The notes below the pieces were generated by a model. That model was not told the origin of the DNA. It made no database searches and worked only from the letters and a program-made list of their open reading frames with translations. This document shows, in pieces, positions 50,346 to 57,542 of a stretch of DNA of 64,000 bases. Made by a program: the position numbers and the translations under genes. The DNA is from Gilvimarinus sp. DA14 (GTDB lineage Bacteria > Pseudomonadota > Gammaproteobacteria > Pseudomonadales > Cellvibrionaceae): the NCBI RefSeq assembly GCF_024204685.1, contig NZ_CP100350.1, positions 434,001-498,000 on the forward strand, written 5' to 3'. Position 1 is the first letter of the stretch, and each line of letters starts with the position of its first letter.

Positions 50346-50552
50346 ATGTCTACTGTAACTGGCACTGTTAAGTGGTTTAACGAAGCAAAAGGTTTTGGTT
50401 TTATCGAGCAAGAGTCTGGTCCAGACGTTTTCGCTCATTTCAGCGCTATTGTTGGCTCTGGTTTCAAAACCCTGGCCGAAGGCCAAAAAGTTGAGTTCAC
50501 CGTAACTCAAGGCCAAAAAGGCCCACAGGCCGAGAACATCGTCGTACTGTAA
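50346..50552 (+). CDS. CspA-family cold-shock protein
   Basis: A 68-residue single cold-shock domain that binds single-stranded RNA/DNA. RNP1 is KGFGFIEQ and RNP2 is DVFAHFSAI, with the standard [12 protein letters not shown] opening. It has its own promoter, a long leader and a strong terminator, so it is monocistronic. Whether it is cold-inducible cannot be seen from the coding sequence. Confidence 0.96.
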   Translation: MSTVTGTVKWFNEAKGFGFIEQESGPDVFAHFSAIVGSGFKTLAEGQKVEFTVTQGQKGPQAENIVVL

Positions 50553-50593
50553 GTATGGCGAGTTCCGCTACCCAGCTTGGGCTGGCTAGCTGT

Positions 50594-50625
50594 AAAAAGG
50601 CGAGGTAAATACCTCGCCTTTTTTA
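50594..50625 (+). terminator. Rho-independent terminator after cold-shock gene
   Basis: Thirteen-base-pair stem AAAAAGGCGAGGT / ACCTCGCCTTTTT with an AAAT loop, running into a T-run. Confidence 0.93.
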
Positions 50626-50683
50626 TTGTTGCATTCACATTTCGTGCTGAAATTTCATCTCTCTAACTCGCTTGGATTATGCT

Positions 50684-51214
50684 ATGGATACGCTGAAACG
50701 AGCTGTTACCACTATTCCTGATTTCCCCCGCATCGGCGTGCAGTTTCGCGATATTACCTCACTGTTGGAAGATCCTCTGGCTTTCGCCCTCGCATGTGAG
50801 CAGTTGGCAGAGCCGTTTGCCGATGCCGCAATCGATAAGGTGGTGGCGATTGAGGCGCGCGGCTTTGCCTTTGGTGGCGCGGTTGCGCTTTCGTTGGGGG
50901 CGGGCATGGTGATGGCCCGTAAGCCCGGTAAGTTGCCTCGCGAGGTGATAAGTCAGACTTATCAACTGGAATATGGTCAGGATTCTTTGAATATTCACGC
51001 CGATGCAGTGCAGCCCGGTGAGAGGGTATTAATTGTCGATGATTTGATTGCCACCGGTGGCACGGTGTTGGCGGCGGCAGATTTACTGGCGCGGCTCGGA
51101 GCAAAAACTGTCGCCGCCGCGTTTGTGATTTCGCTGCCTGGGTTGGGCGGTGTAGCAGAGCTACAGGCTCGGCAGATACAGGTTCATAACCTACTGGAGT
51201 ACGAAGGTGAGTAA
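50684..51214 (+). CDS. apt: Adenine phosphoribosyltransferase
   Basis: Purine salvage enzyme converting adenine and PRPP to AMP. FRDITSLLEDP, the EARGFAFGGAVA segment and the PRPP loop VLIVDDLIATGGT are typical. The ATG at 50684 gives 176 residues; a TTG at 50672 would add four. The final 8 nt overlap the next small lipoprotein gene. Confidence 0.94.
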   Translation: MDTLKRAVTTIPDFPRIGVQFRDITSLLEDPLAFALACEQLAEPFADAAIDKVVAIEARGFAFGGAVALSLGAGMVMARKPGKLPREVISQTYQLEYGQDSLNIHADAVQPGERVLIVDDLIATGGTVLAAADLLARLGAKTVAAAFVISLPGLGGVAELQARQIQVHNLLEYEGE

Positions 51215-51407
51215 ATACGCGACAGTCTTTTTAGTTCTGGCCCTGGCGGCCTGCAGCAATAAAGCGGTGTACGACAATGTGCAGAATGATCAGCGCTGGC
51301 GCTGTGATCAGGAGCCTATCAGTACTCAAGCCGAGTGCCGTGAAAGAGTATCTCGCGATTATGAAGACTACGAGCGCGAGCGCCAGGAGATACTGGAGGC
51401 CGAGTAA
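51207..51407 (+). CDS. Small lipoprotein after apt
   Basis: A 66-residue protein with a short signal ending in lipobox LAAC (C16), followed by a highly charged, probably helical mature part (RVSRDYEDYERERQEILEAE) containing two more cysteines. Family not recognised. It starts at GTG inside the apt 3' end, which suggests translational coupling. Confidence 0.7.
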   Translation: MSKYATVFLVLALAACSNKAVYDNVQNDQRWRCDQEPISTQAECRERVSRDYEDYERERQEILEAE

Positions 51408-51482
51408 CGCTTGGTCAGGCCGCCGCTTTTGCGTATCATACGCGCCCAGATACGATGTGAGTAATCAAGAGGTTGTCAGGCT

Positions 51483-52388
51483 ATGGGAGTCATCCTTACC
51501 TGTATTGCAATATACATTGGCTGCATAGCCTTCGTTCGCACCCGCAACCGGGTGACTTTTCCGCTCAGCCGACAAATGACTGACTTCTCGACCTTTATGG
51601 TGCCCTTCAATTTGCCCGCCTACGGGTTGAGCAAGGTGCCCACCACCCCCAGGGTCTCCAAAGAGCATTTCCCCGAGTTGCAGGTGATTGAAGAGAATTG
51701 GGAAACCATTCGCGACGAAGCCCTGGCTTTGTATCAAGGCGGTAAAATTACCGCAAAAGATGATTTACCTGCCAGTAGCTTTTATAAAGACAACCGCTGG
51801 ACCAGTTTTTACCTCAAGCTCTACGATCACGAGATTCCCTCAGCGCGCGAGCTGGCGCCTAAGACTATGGAGCTGCTGGATCAGGTTCCGTATTTGAATT
51901 TGGCGTTATTTGCGGTGCTGAACCCGGGTAAAAAACTTAACCAACATCACGATCCCTTCGCTTACACGCTGCGCTACTCCCTAGGATTAAGCACGCCCAA
52001 CAGTGAAAAATGCGGCTTGCAGATTGATGACTTTCACTACCCCTGGCGCGATGGCGACTCGATTATTTTCGATGAAACCTACCTGCACAGCGCCTATAAC
52101 GAAACCGACACCCCGCGGGTGATCTTGATGACGGATATCGACCGCCCGCTCAAGCTTGGCTTTGTGCAAAAGGGCTATTGGTATTTTGGCCGCTTCTTTA
52201 ACAGCCTGTTTATGATTGATAACGTGGACTCATCCCATTCGGGTATTGGCAACAAGCTGGGGCAGGGGTTACTGGGCTACCAGAAGTTTCTCAAATCCAT
52301 CAAAAGCAAAAACCGCACGTTTTATTACACCGCCAAATGGGTGGTGATTGGCGGCTTGTTACTATTGATCGGTAGCAGGCTGGTGTAA
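51483..52388 (+). CDS. lpxO: LpxO-like aspartyl/asparaginyl beta-hydroxylase-family protein
   Basis: A 301-residue Fe(II)/2-oxoglutarate dioxygenase with an N-terminal and a C-terminal hydrophobic helix. The iron ligands fit QHHDPFAYTLRYSLGL (first His), with a second His in DETYLHSAYNET, and the 2-oxoglutarate arginine in TPRVILMTD. Size, two membrane anchors and motifs match LpxO, which 2-hydroxylates lipid A acyl chains. Another beta-hydroxylase substrate is possible. The 3' end overlaps the convergent pabB by 27 nt. Confidence 0.83.
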   Translation: MGVILTCIAIYIGCIAFVRTRNRVTFPLSRQMTDFSTFMVPFNLPAYGLSKVPTTPRVSKEHFPELQVIEENWETIRDEALALYQGGKITAKDDLPASSFYKDNRWTSFYLKLYDHEIPSARELAPKTMELLDQVPYLNLALFAVLNPGKKLNQHHDPFAYTLRYSLGLSTPNSEKCGLQIDDFHYPWRDGDSIIFDETYLHSAYNETDTPRVILMTDIDRPLKLGFVQKGYWYFGRFFNSLFMIDNVDSSHSGIGNKLGQGLLGYQKFLKSIKSKNRTFYYTAKWVVIGGLLLLIGSRLV

Positions 52389-53783
52389 AAAGTTCTCTTC
52401 TAGAGTTCGAATCAGCAGCGCCACCTTGGTGATGCTCTCCTGATATTCGGACTCACAGGTGGAATCGGCAACGATTCCGCCACCTCCCCAGCACAGCAGA
52501 CGTCCCTGGTCGCAGCTGATGGTACGAATGGCAATATTGCTGTCCATAGAGCCGCAGGCACTGATGTAGCTGAGGCTGCCGCAGTAGGGGCCGCGCCTGT
52601 GGCTTTCCAGCGTTTCAATAATCTCCATGGCCCGGACCTTGGGCGCGCCTGTAATGGAGCCGCCGGGAAAAGCGGCGCGCAGCAAATCAATGGCTGATTT
52701 TTCCGGCTTCAGTACGCCTGTAATGGTGCTGACCAAATGGTGCACATTGGCAAAGCTTTGCAGCTCAAACAGCTTGGGTACCTCGACCTGGCGGCAGCAG
52801 CGGCTCAAATCGTTGCGCAGCAGGTCCACGATCATCAAGTTCTCTGCCTGATCCTTCTCGCTTTTACTCAGTGTCGCCGCGCTTTGGGCATCCTGGCTGG
52901 GATCAGCGTGGCGTGCGGCTGTGCCTTTGATGGGAGATGTGGTGGCCACGCGGTTTCTGCAGGCGATAAATCGCTCCGGCGAAAGGCTGAGAATGGCGTT
53001 GTCGCCAAGGCCCATAAACCCGGCAAAAGGTGCCGGTGATGTTTGGCGCAGCTTTAAGTAGCCGAGGTATGGGTCGCCGCCGTAGGGGGCACAAAACCGC
53101 TGCGCATAGTTTATTTGGTAGGTGTCACCCTCAAGGATATGCTTCTGAATGATATCGAATTTTTCAATATAATCTTCTTTGTTAATACAGTTCTCAAAAT
53201 TATTGATTTTAAAGGAGTTTCCGCTCTTTTCTAGAATTGACTTTAAGTCAGGTAAAGGCGAAATAAGTGCCATTATCGATGTGGTATCTACCCCCGGCTG
53301 GGCGACAAGGGCGGCTGTTCGACGCTTATGATCAATCACCAGTGCCCACTGATAAATGCCCATATGCATATCGGCAAGCGTAGAATCGGCCTCGGCGATA
53401 CTGGGAATGGCTTCCAACCTGCGGCCTAGGTCATAGCTCAAATATCCCAGCGCGCCACCACAAAAGGGCAGTACTTCACCGTCGTATACTGCCGCCTCGC
53501 AGGGTGCGGGCATGTGGGTGTCGAGCAAAGAAAAGGGGTCTGCTGCACTTAGGTATTCTTCGCTGTGATTGTCGCGCAGCTGTTGACGCACCAGAGTCTG
53601 ATTCCCCCGAGTTATCAGCTCCAGGCTGGGCGCGGCGGCCAGAATATCGTAGCGCCCCTGTTGGGTATATGGGTGGCAACTGTCCAGCCAAATAGGCAGG
53701 GGGTGATAACGCAGGCAGTTGAGATAGGCCGATGAATCGGCAAGATAGGGAATGGGTGTAACTTGGGGCTGGGGCAAACTCAT
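52362..53783 (-). CDS. pabB: Aminodeoxychorismate synthase component I
   Basis: Uses ammonia from PabA to convert chorismate to aminodeoxychorismate, the substrate of PabC (left end of this window). A 473-residue chorismate-binding protein. The diagnostic PIKGT motif (lysine rather than the alanine seen in anthranilate synthase) distinguishes it from TrpE. Also present: ENLMIVDLLRNDLSR, PGGSITGAPK and SYISACGSMDSNIAIRT. No PabA gene is in view. Confidence 0.94.
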   Translation of the reverse strand: MSLPQPQVTPIPYLADSSAYLNCLRYHPLPIWLDSCHPYTQQGRYDILAAAPSLELITRGNQTLVRQQLRDNHSEEYLSAADPFSLLDTHMPAPCEAAVYDGEVLPFCGGALGYLSYDLGRRLEAIPSIAEADSTLADMHMGIYQWALVIDHKRRTAALVAQPGVDTTSIMALISPLPDLKSILEKSGNSFKINNFENCINKEDYIEKFDIIQKHILEGDTYQINYAQRFCAPYGGDPYLGYLKLRQTSPAPFAGFMGLGDNAILSLSPERFIACRNRVATTSPIKGTAARHADPSQDAQSAATLSKSEKDQAENLMIVDLLRNDLSRCCRQVEVPKLFELQSFANVHHLVSTITGVLKPEKSAIDLLRAAFPGGSITGAPKVRAMEIIETLESHRRGPYCGSLSYISACGSMDSNIAIRTISCDQGRLLCWGGGGIVADSTCESEYQESITKVALLIRTLEENFLHQPATDQ

Positions 53784-53860
53784 TGATTTTACGCACTTGA
53801 ACGGGACGGCTGCGCAGTATACCGATAACTCAGGCTCGGAGGTAAACCGCGCAGCCGTGA

Positions 53861-56800
53861 TTACAGCTCGGTAATGTGCTCCCCGCTCACCTCCGTGGCG
53901 TAGCTGGCCAGCACAGTCAGTACCGCATTTTGTAGCACCGCCGGCGATTGCTGAATCAGTAGGTCGAGATAGCGGCCGCTGGGAGGGCTTTGGTTGCTCT
54001 CATCGGCCCACTGGCGCGCCGCCTCTTCCAATAAACGGCTGAACACCAGTGGCTGTTCAAAGTAGGCGCTCGGGTGGCGCTGGCAGTAAAGAGTGAATGC
54101 CTGCAGAGATTCCACCACAGCGCTTTTGTAATAGCTCGGGTGCAGTGGCTGGGTGAGCTGGTCGATCAGTTGGGCAAAGCTTTCTTCTCCCGGGGTCATT
54201 GAGCTGCGCACCAGCTCGCAATCGATTTTACCGTCGCTGCTGCTATCGCCAATCACCAGGGTTTTGGCGCAGGCCAGACTTTGCCAGATAGCACTGAGAA
54301 ATTTATCGTCAAAGCGGGTAATAAACCCACGCGCCAGACGCCACTCAAACCAGTCGGCATCTACGGCGTGAGCGTTAATGGCGTCGCTGCCGCTTAGCAG
54401 CGCGGGCTGTTCGGCGCCATGGGCAAAACTGTGCTCCACGCCCTGAGAGAAGACTTTGCGCTGCGAGTCGAATACGCGGCGCAAGCGCTTGTACAAATAC
54501 ACCGGCGGCTGGCTGGCCAGCCATTCAATCGGCGCCTCACTCCCGCACTTATCAAAGTGGGAGCAGAGCATCATAAAGTTATGCAGCTGGATTGAACGCA
54601 AGCCCTCGAACAGATAGGGCTGAGTACGCAGCAGAGCGCCCACAGCAATAATAACTTCCTGGGCCAGTGAGCGCTCCAGGGGGTCGTTAAAGACGGCGTC
54701 CAGGCCGTCGAGAATCTCCTGGTTACTTAAGCCGGAGTTAATCATTAGTTCGGCCTCGGCGGTTTCGCCCACGGCTATTTTTAAGTGCCGCGCCGCTAAC
54801 AGCGTCAGGCTGTCGGCCAGATCCTGGTGGCCGTGATCAAGATAGGCAAAGCACAGGCGGCACAGGGCCCATCGATTGGTGTGGCGCGCGTACTGATAAA
54901 TATCCTCTAGCACGTCAATGAGCGTCAGGCCGTCGCCCGCATCCTCTGATAATGGTGCTTCGCCTATCAACTCGGCAAAGCCCAGGCGCAATTGTGCGGC
55001 GCGGCTCTCGTCGCAAGCGAGCTGTTGCAATTGGGCAAAGCGGGGTGCGAGTCGGCTGCGCTCAATGCGCAGCGAATCCGATGGTTTGCTTTGCGTACTT
55101 TTCAGCGGCTCTAAATCAAAGTCCGGTAGCGTTAGTTTTGTTACCCGCGAGGCCCGCACCGCTAAGCTCGCCGAAGCATTGCCCACATGCTCGTGGGTAT
55201 TGCGCAATTGCAGGTCTTTCAGGGTTTGAAAGAATACCGCCGCATTGGGAATTTGGCAGATGCTGGCATTCACCTTGAGCGTAAACACGGCCACTTCGGC
55301 GTCGGTCCAGTGTTTGCGAATATGCGATACCTCGGTAATGAGTAGCTCGCTGAGGAACTCGGCATCGTAAAGTCGGTAATCGAAAGCTTCACTTTGCAGC
55401 CAGGATAAACACAGACAGACTTTGCCGTTAATCCGGTAGGTGTGAGAGGTGGCCAGGCTTTGCAGTCGCCGGCGAGGGCGCCCGCTCAAGCCGAGCGATT
55501 CGTTGGCGCCTACACGGGTGAACGCTTCCATTAAATGCGGTGCGCTCAATACGTTAATGGGTTTTATGTCTTCTAAAGATTCGGCAATAACCCCGTTTTG
55601 CGACAAGGTGGTTTTTACGGCTTCGTTCTCTGCTAATACCACCAAGGCCATTTGCGCCTGGGAAAAGCGTGTTGAGCGTCGGCGAATATGCAGCGGATCG
55701 AGATCGGTGGTGGTGATATAACCTTCATCCAACAGGAGCCCTGTGTAATAAAGACTTTGCGCCCAGACTAGGGGAATGTTTTCGTTGGGCTGGCGCGCCT
55801 GAGAGCGGGGGTTTTTCTTTTCCGCCGCGATCGATTCTTGCGGTAAGTAATACAGCTCGGGAATTAGCCCTATGCCATCTTTACGAACCATCAATGATTC
55901 AATTTTGCGCCGGTAATGATTGGCGGTAGTGTCCAGCTCGTCAAACAATGCGTTGAGGTACAAAAAGCAGTAAAACAGTGGCCATTCTGACTCAATGTGT
56001 TCAAAGGTCGCCAGCTCCGAGTGTTCGTAATACAGGCGTGAGCTCTCTTCAATAGCGGTCTGATGGCCGTCCCACAAAAAACGTTTGCAGCCGTAGTTGC
56101 CGCCGAGCTTGGATAAAATCGTATCGCGGGTTTTGGTTAGTAACTCTTGGCGGCCCACGGCAAAAGCCGGAAAGCCAATCACCGAGAGCAGTGCACTGTC
56201 CACTTCTTTGGACAGAGACTCGCGCGGCAGCAGGGCACCCAGAGTGTTCCGTGCCAGGGATACCGCATCGGGGATCACGTGAATGACCGCGCGGCGCGTG
56301 GCGTTGGGACCAAATAAATTAAGGCCGTCGAGCGCCTGCATGGCCGCTTTAGCCATGCCCACAGAGCTTGCGTTAATTTCCGTCAGGCCGTTATTGATTT
56401 TGTTGCCCCGCTCCCAGATACCGAAGTCGGGTGTGCGATAGGCGCTGGAGATGTAATAAACCAGGTTCTGCACAAAGTCCACTTCGCTACCGGTGCACAC
56501 GATGCGCAGCCCCGAGGCGGACATCTGTGCTAGCAGCAAAAGATAAATGGAGGTGGCGTCTATCTGTAAATGGCCCCAGGCGTCGTCGGCCACTACGGGT
56601 AAACCACTGGCAGTTTCGTATTTTGCATGTAGCGAATCGATCGGGTCCAGGGTGTGCTTAAACTTTTCCACCTTGTCGGCCTGGCGCATCATTGACTGCA
56701 GTAGTCCGCGCATTAACTTTATGCAGGCTTGGTTTAATAAATCCTGGCGGTTGCTTTGCCCGGCGCGCCCCATGGCATTTGCCAGCGCCCAAACGCAGAT

Positions 56801-56962
56801 AATGGAGTAGACATTGTCCCGCACCCAGGCGTCGGTGTAATTGCCGTGGGTGGTAATCGCCGTGCTGGCGGGGAGTAAACCGGTAACCGGATGTTGGCGC
56901 TGGAGAATAACCTGTTTGATTTCCTGGTAAATACGCTCCAGTGTATCGTTTTGCCGCTTCAT
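53861..56962 (-). CDS. GH15-fold protein resembling phosphorylase kinase alpha/beta subunits
   Basis: A 1033-residue protein. The N-terminal two-thirds is a glycoside hydrolase family 15 (alpha/alpha)6 barrel. Stretches recall eukaryotic phosphorylase b kinase regulatory subunits nearly word for word: NYTDAWVRDNVYSI (41-54), KLMRGLLQSMMRQADKVE (82-99), DDAWGHLQIDATS (126-138), DFGIWERG (179-186) and NASSVGMAKAA (197-207). The C-terminus (MTPGEESFAQLID near 922, and RTQPYLF earlier) also follows the PhK alpha/beta order, so similarity is full length. E184 is a candidate catalytic or binding residue. A ribosome site GGGAAGG precedes the ATG. No glycogen genes are near. Enzyme versus glucan-binding scaffold cannot be decided here. 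Confidence 0.8.
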   Translation of the reverse strand: MKRQNDTLERIYQEIKQVILQRQHPVTGLLPASTAITTHGNYTDAWVRDNVYSIICVWALANAMGRAGQSNRQDLLNQACIKLMRGLLQSMMRQADKVEKFKHTLDPIDSLHAKYETASGLPVVADDAWGHLQIDATSIYLLLLAQMSASGLRIVCTGSEVDFVQNLVYYISSAYRTPDFGIWERGNKINNGLTEINASSVGMAKAAMQALDGLNLFGPNATRRAVIHVIPDAVSLARNTLGALLPRESLSKEVDSALLSVIGFPAFAVGRQELLTKTRDTILSKLGGNYGCKRFLWDGHQTAIEESSRLYYEHSELATFEHIESEWPLFYCFLYLNALFDELDTTANHYRRKIESLMVRKDGIGLIPELYYLPQESIAAEKKNPRSQARQPNENIPLVWAQSLYYTGLLLDEGYITTTDLDPLHIRRRSTRFSQAQMALVVLAENEAVKTTLSQNGVIAESLEDIKPINVLSAPHLMEAFTRVGANESLGLSGRPRRRLQSLATSHTYRINGKVCLCLSWLQSEAFDYRLYDAEFLSELLITEVSHIRKHWTDAEVAVFTLKVNASICQIPNAAVFFQTLKDLQLRNTHEHVGNASASLAVRASRVTKLTLPDFDLEPLKSTQSKPSDSLRIERSRLAPRFAQLQQLACDESRAAQLRLGFAELIGEAPLSEDAGDGLTLIDVLEDIYQYARHTNRWALCRLCFAYLDHGHQDLADSLTLLAARHLKIAVGETAEAELMINSGLSNQEILDGLDAVFNDPLERSLAQEVIIAVGALLRTQPYLFEGLRSIQLHNFMMLCSHFDKCGSEAPIEWLASQPPVYLYKRLRRVFDSQRKVFSQGVEHSFAHGAEQPALLSGSDAINAHAVDADWFEWRLARGFITRFDDKFLSAIWQSLACAKTLVIGDSSSDGKIDCELVRSSMTPGEESFAQLIDQLTQPLHPSYYKSAVVESLQAFTLYCQRHPSAYFEQPLVFSRLLEEAARQWADESNQSPPSGRYLDLLIQQSPAVLQNAVLTVLASYATEVSGEHITEL

Positions 56963-57053
56963 AAACCTTCCCTATTTACCTCTGAGGGCGTCGGTGCTCA
57001 CCTTTCAGGCCTGACCGCCTGTCGAGTTTCAAGCATCAGCCGTGCCGAGCTTC

Positions 57054-57059
57054 AGTATA
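57054..57059 (-). promoter_or_regulatory. Possible -10 box upstream of the GH15-like gene
   Basis: TATACT on the minus strand, 92 nt before the gene start. No -35 at proper spacing: TTGTCA lies upstream but 22 nt away. Weak support only. Confidence 0.3.
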
Positions 57060-57152
57060 GAAAAAGAATATTGTTCCTGTATGACAAATACGGCCTGAGC
57101 CCTGGCCGGTGCGGAGTCCGTCTTGCCTGACTTTGCCTAGTCTTGGTGCGCG

Positions 57153-57437
57153 CTAGTGATGTCTGCGCGTTTGCAGCGCATCTTGGGCGTTTTTTAAGGC
57201 CTGGCGAAGGCGGGCATTATCCTGCTGCAGGCGGGCAATTTCTTGTTGCGCTTGTTGTAGTTCGCCACTGTTAGAGGTTTCCTGCTCGCGGCGCCAGCGG
57301 TAGATATTGGCTTCGCGAATACCCTGTTGGCGGGCGACTTCGGCCGGTGACATGCCCTCGTCAATCAGAGCCAGGGTATGCGCCTTAAACTCTTTTGAAT
57401 AGCGCTGTCTTGAACGACGCTTGACCACTATACCCAT
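57153..57437 (-). CDS. Orphan IS3/IS911-type transposase OrfA (helix-turn-helix) protein
   Basis: A 94-residue protein. RRSRQRYSKEFKAHTLALIDEGMSPAEVARQQGI followed by IYRWRREQE is the transposase_8 (IS911 OrfA) helix-turn-helix. The C-terminal half is a leucine-zipper-like coiled coil (LQQAQQEIARLQQDNARLRQ). The OrfB integrase that normally follows is missing: the next 190 nt are non-coding and then the GH15-like gene begins. No terminal repeats were found. Either an insertion-sequence remnant or a domesticated DNA-binding protein; the intact frame fits both. Confidence 0.75.
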   Translation of the reverse strand: MGIVVKRRSRQRYSKEFKAHTLALIDEGMSPAEVARQQGIREANIYRWRREQETSNSGELQQAQQEIARLQQDNARLRQALKNAQDALQTRRHH

Positions 57438-57476
57438 TGCTTCTCCTTAAGTTGGGGTGGATGCAGGCTTTCAATA

Positions 57477-57505
57477 TTGTTGCGGATTGTAATGCATGTG
57501 ATAAT
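57477..57505 (+). promoter_or_regulatory. Promoter of the TonB-dependent receptor gene
   Basis: TTGTTG (57477-57482), 17 nt, GATAAT (57500-57505), with a TG two bases upstream of the -10 (extended -10). It lies 38 nt before the start codon and overlaps the Fur-box candidate. Confidence 0.6.
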
Positions 57506-57518
57506 AAATATCATTAAT
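57500..57518 (+). promoter_or_regulatory. Candidate Fur box upstream of the TonB receptor
   Basis: GATAATAAATATCATTAAT matches the 19-bp E. coli Fur consensus at 14 positions and covers the -10 region and start site of the receptor promoter, the expected position for iron-dependent repression. Confidence 0.75.
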
Positions 57519-57542
57519 TGTTGCGAGTCACTTGGGGGAAAC

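Noticed and set aside
57153-57437. Complete insertion sequence around the OrfA-like gene
   Set aside because: No OrfB, no terminal inverted repeats and no target duplication could be found around it.
57477-57542. 22-codon in-frame extension of the TonB receptor
   Set aside because: Starts inside the -35 hexamer and crosses the Fur box; the ATG at 57543 has a ribosome site and a signal peptide.
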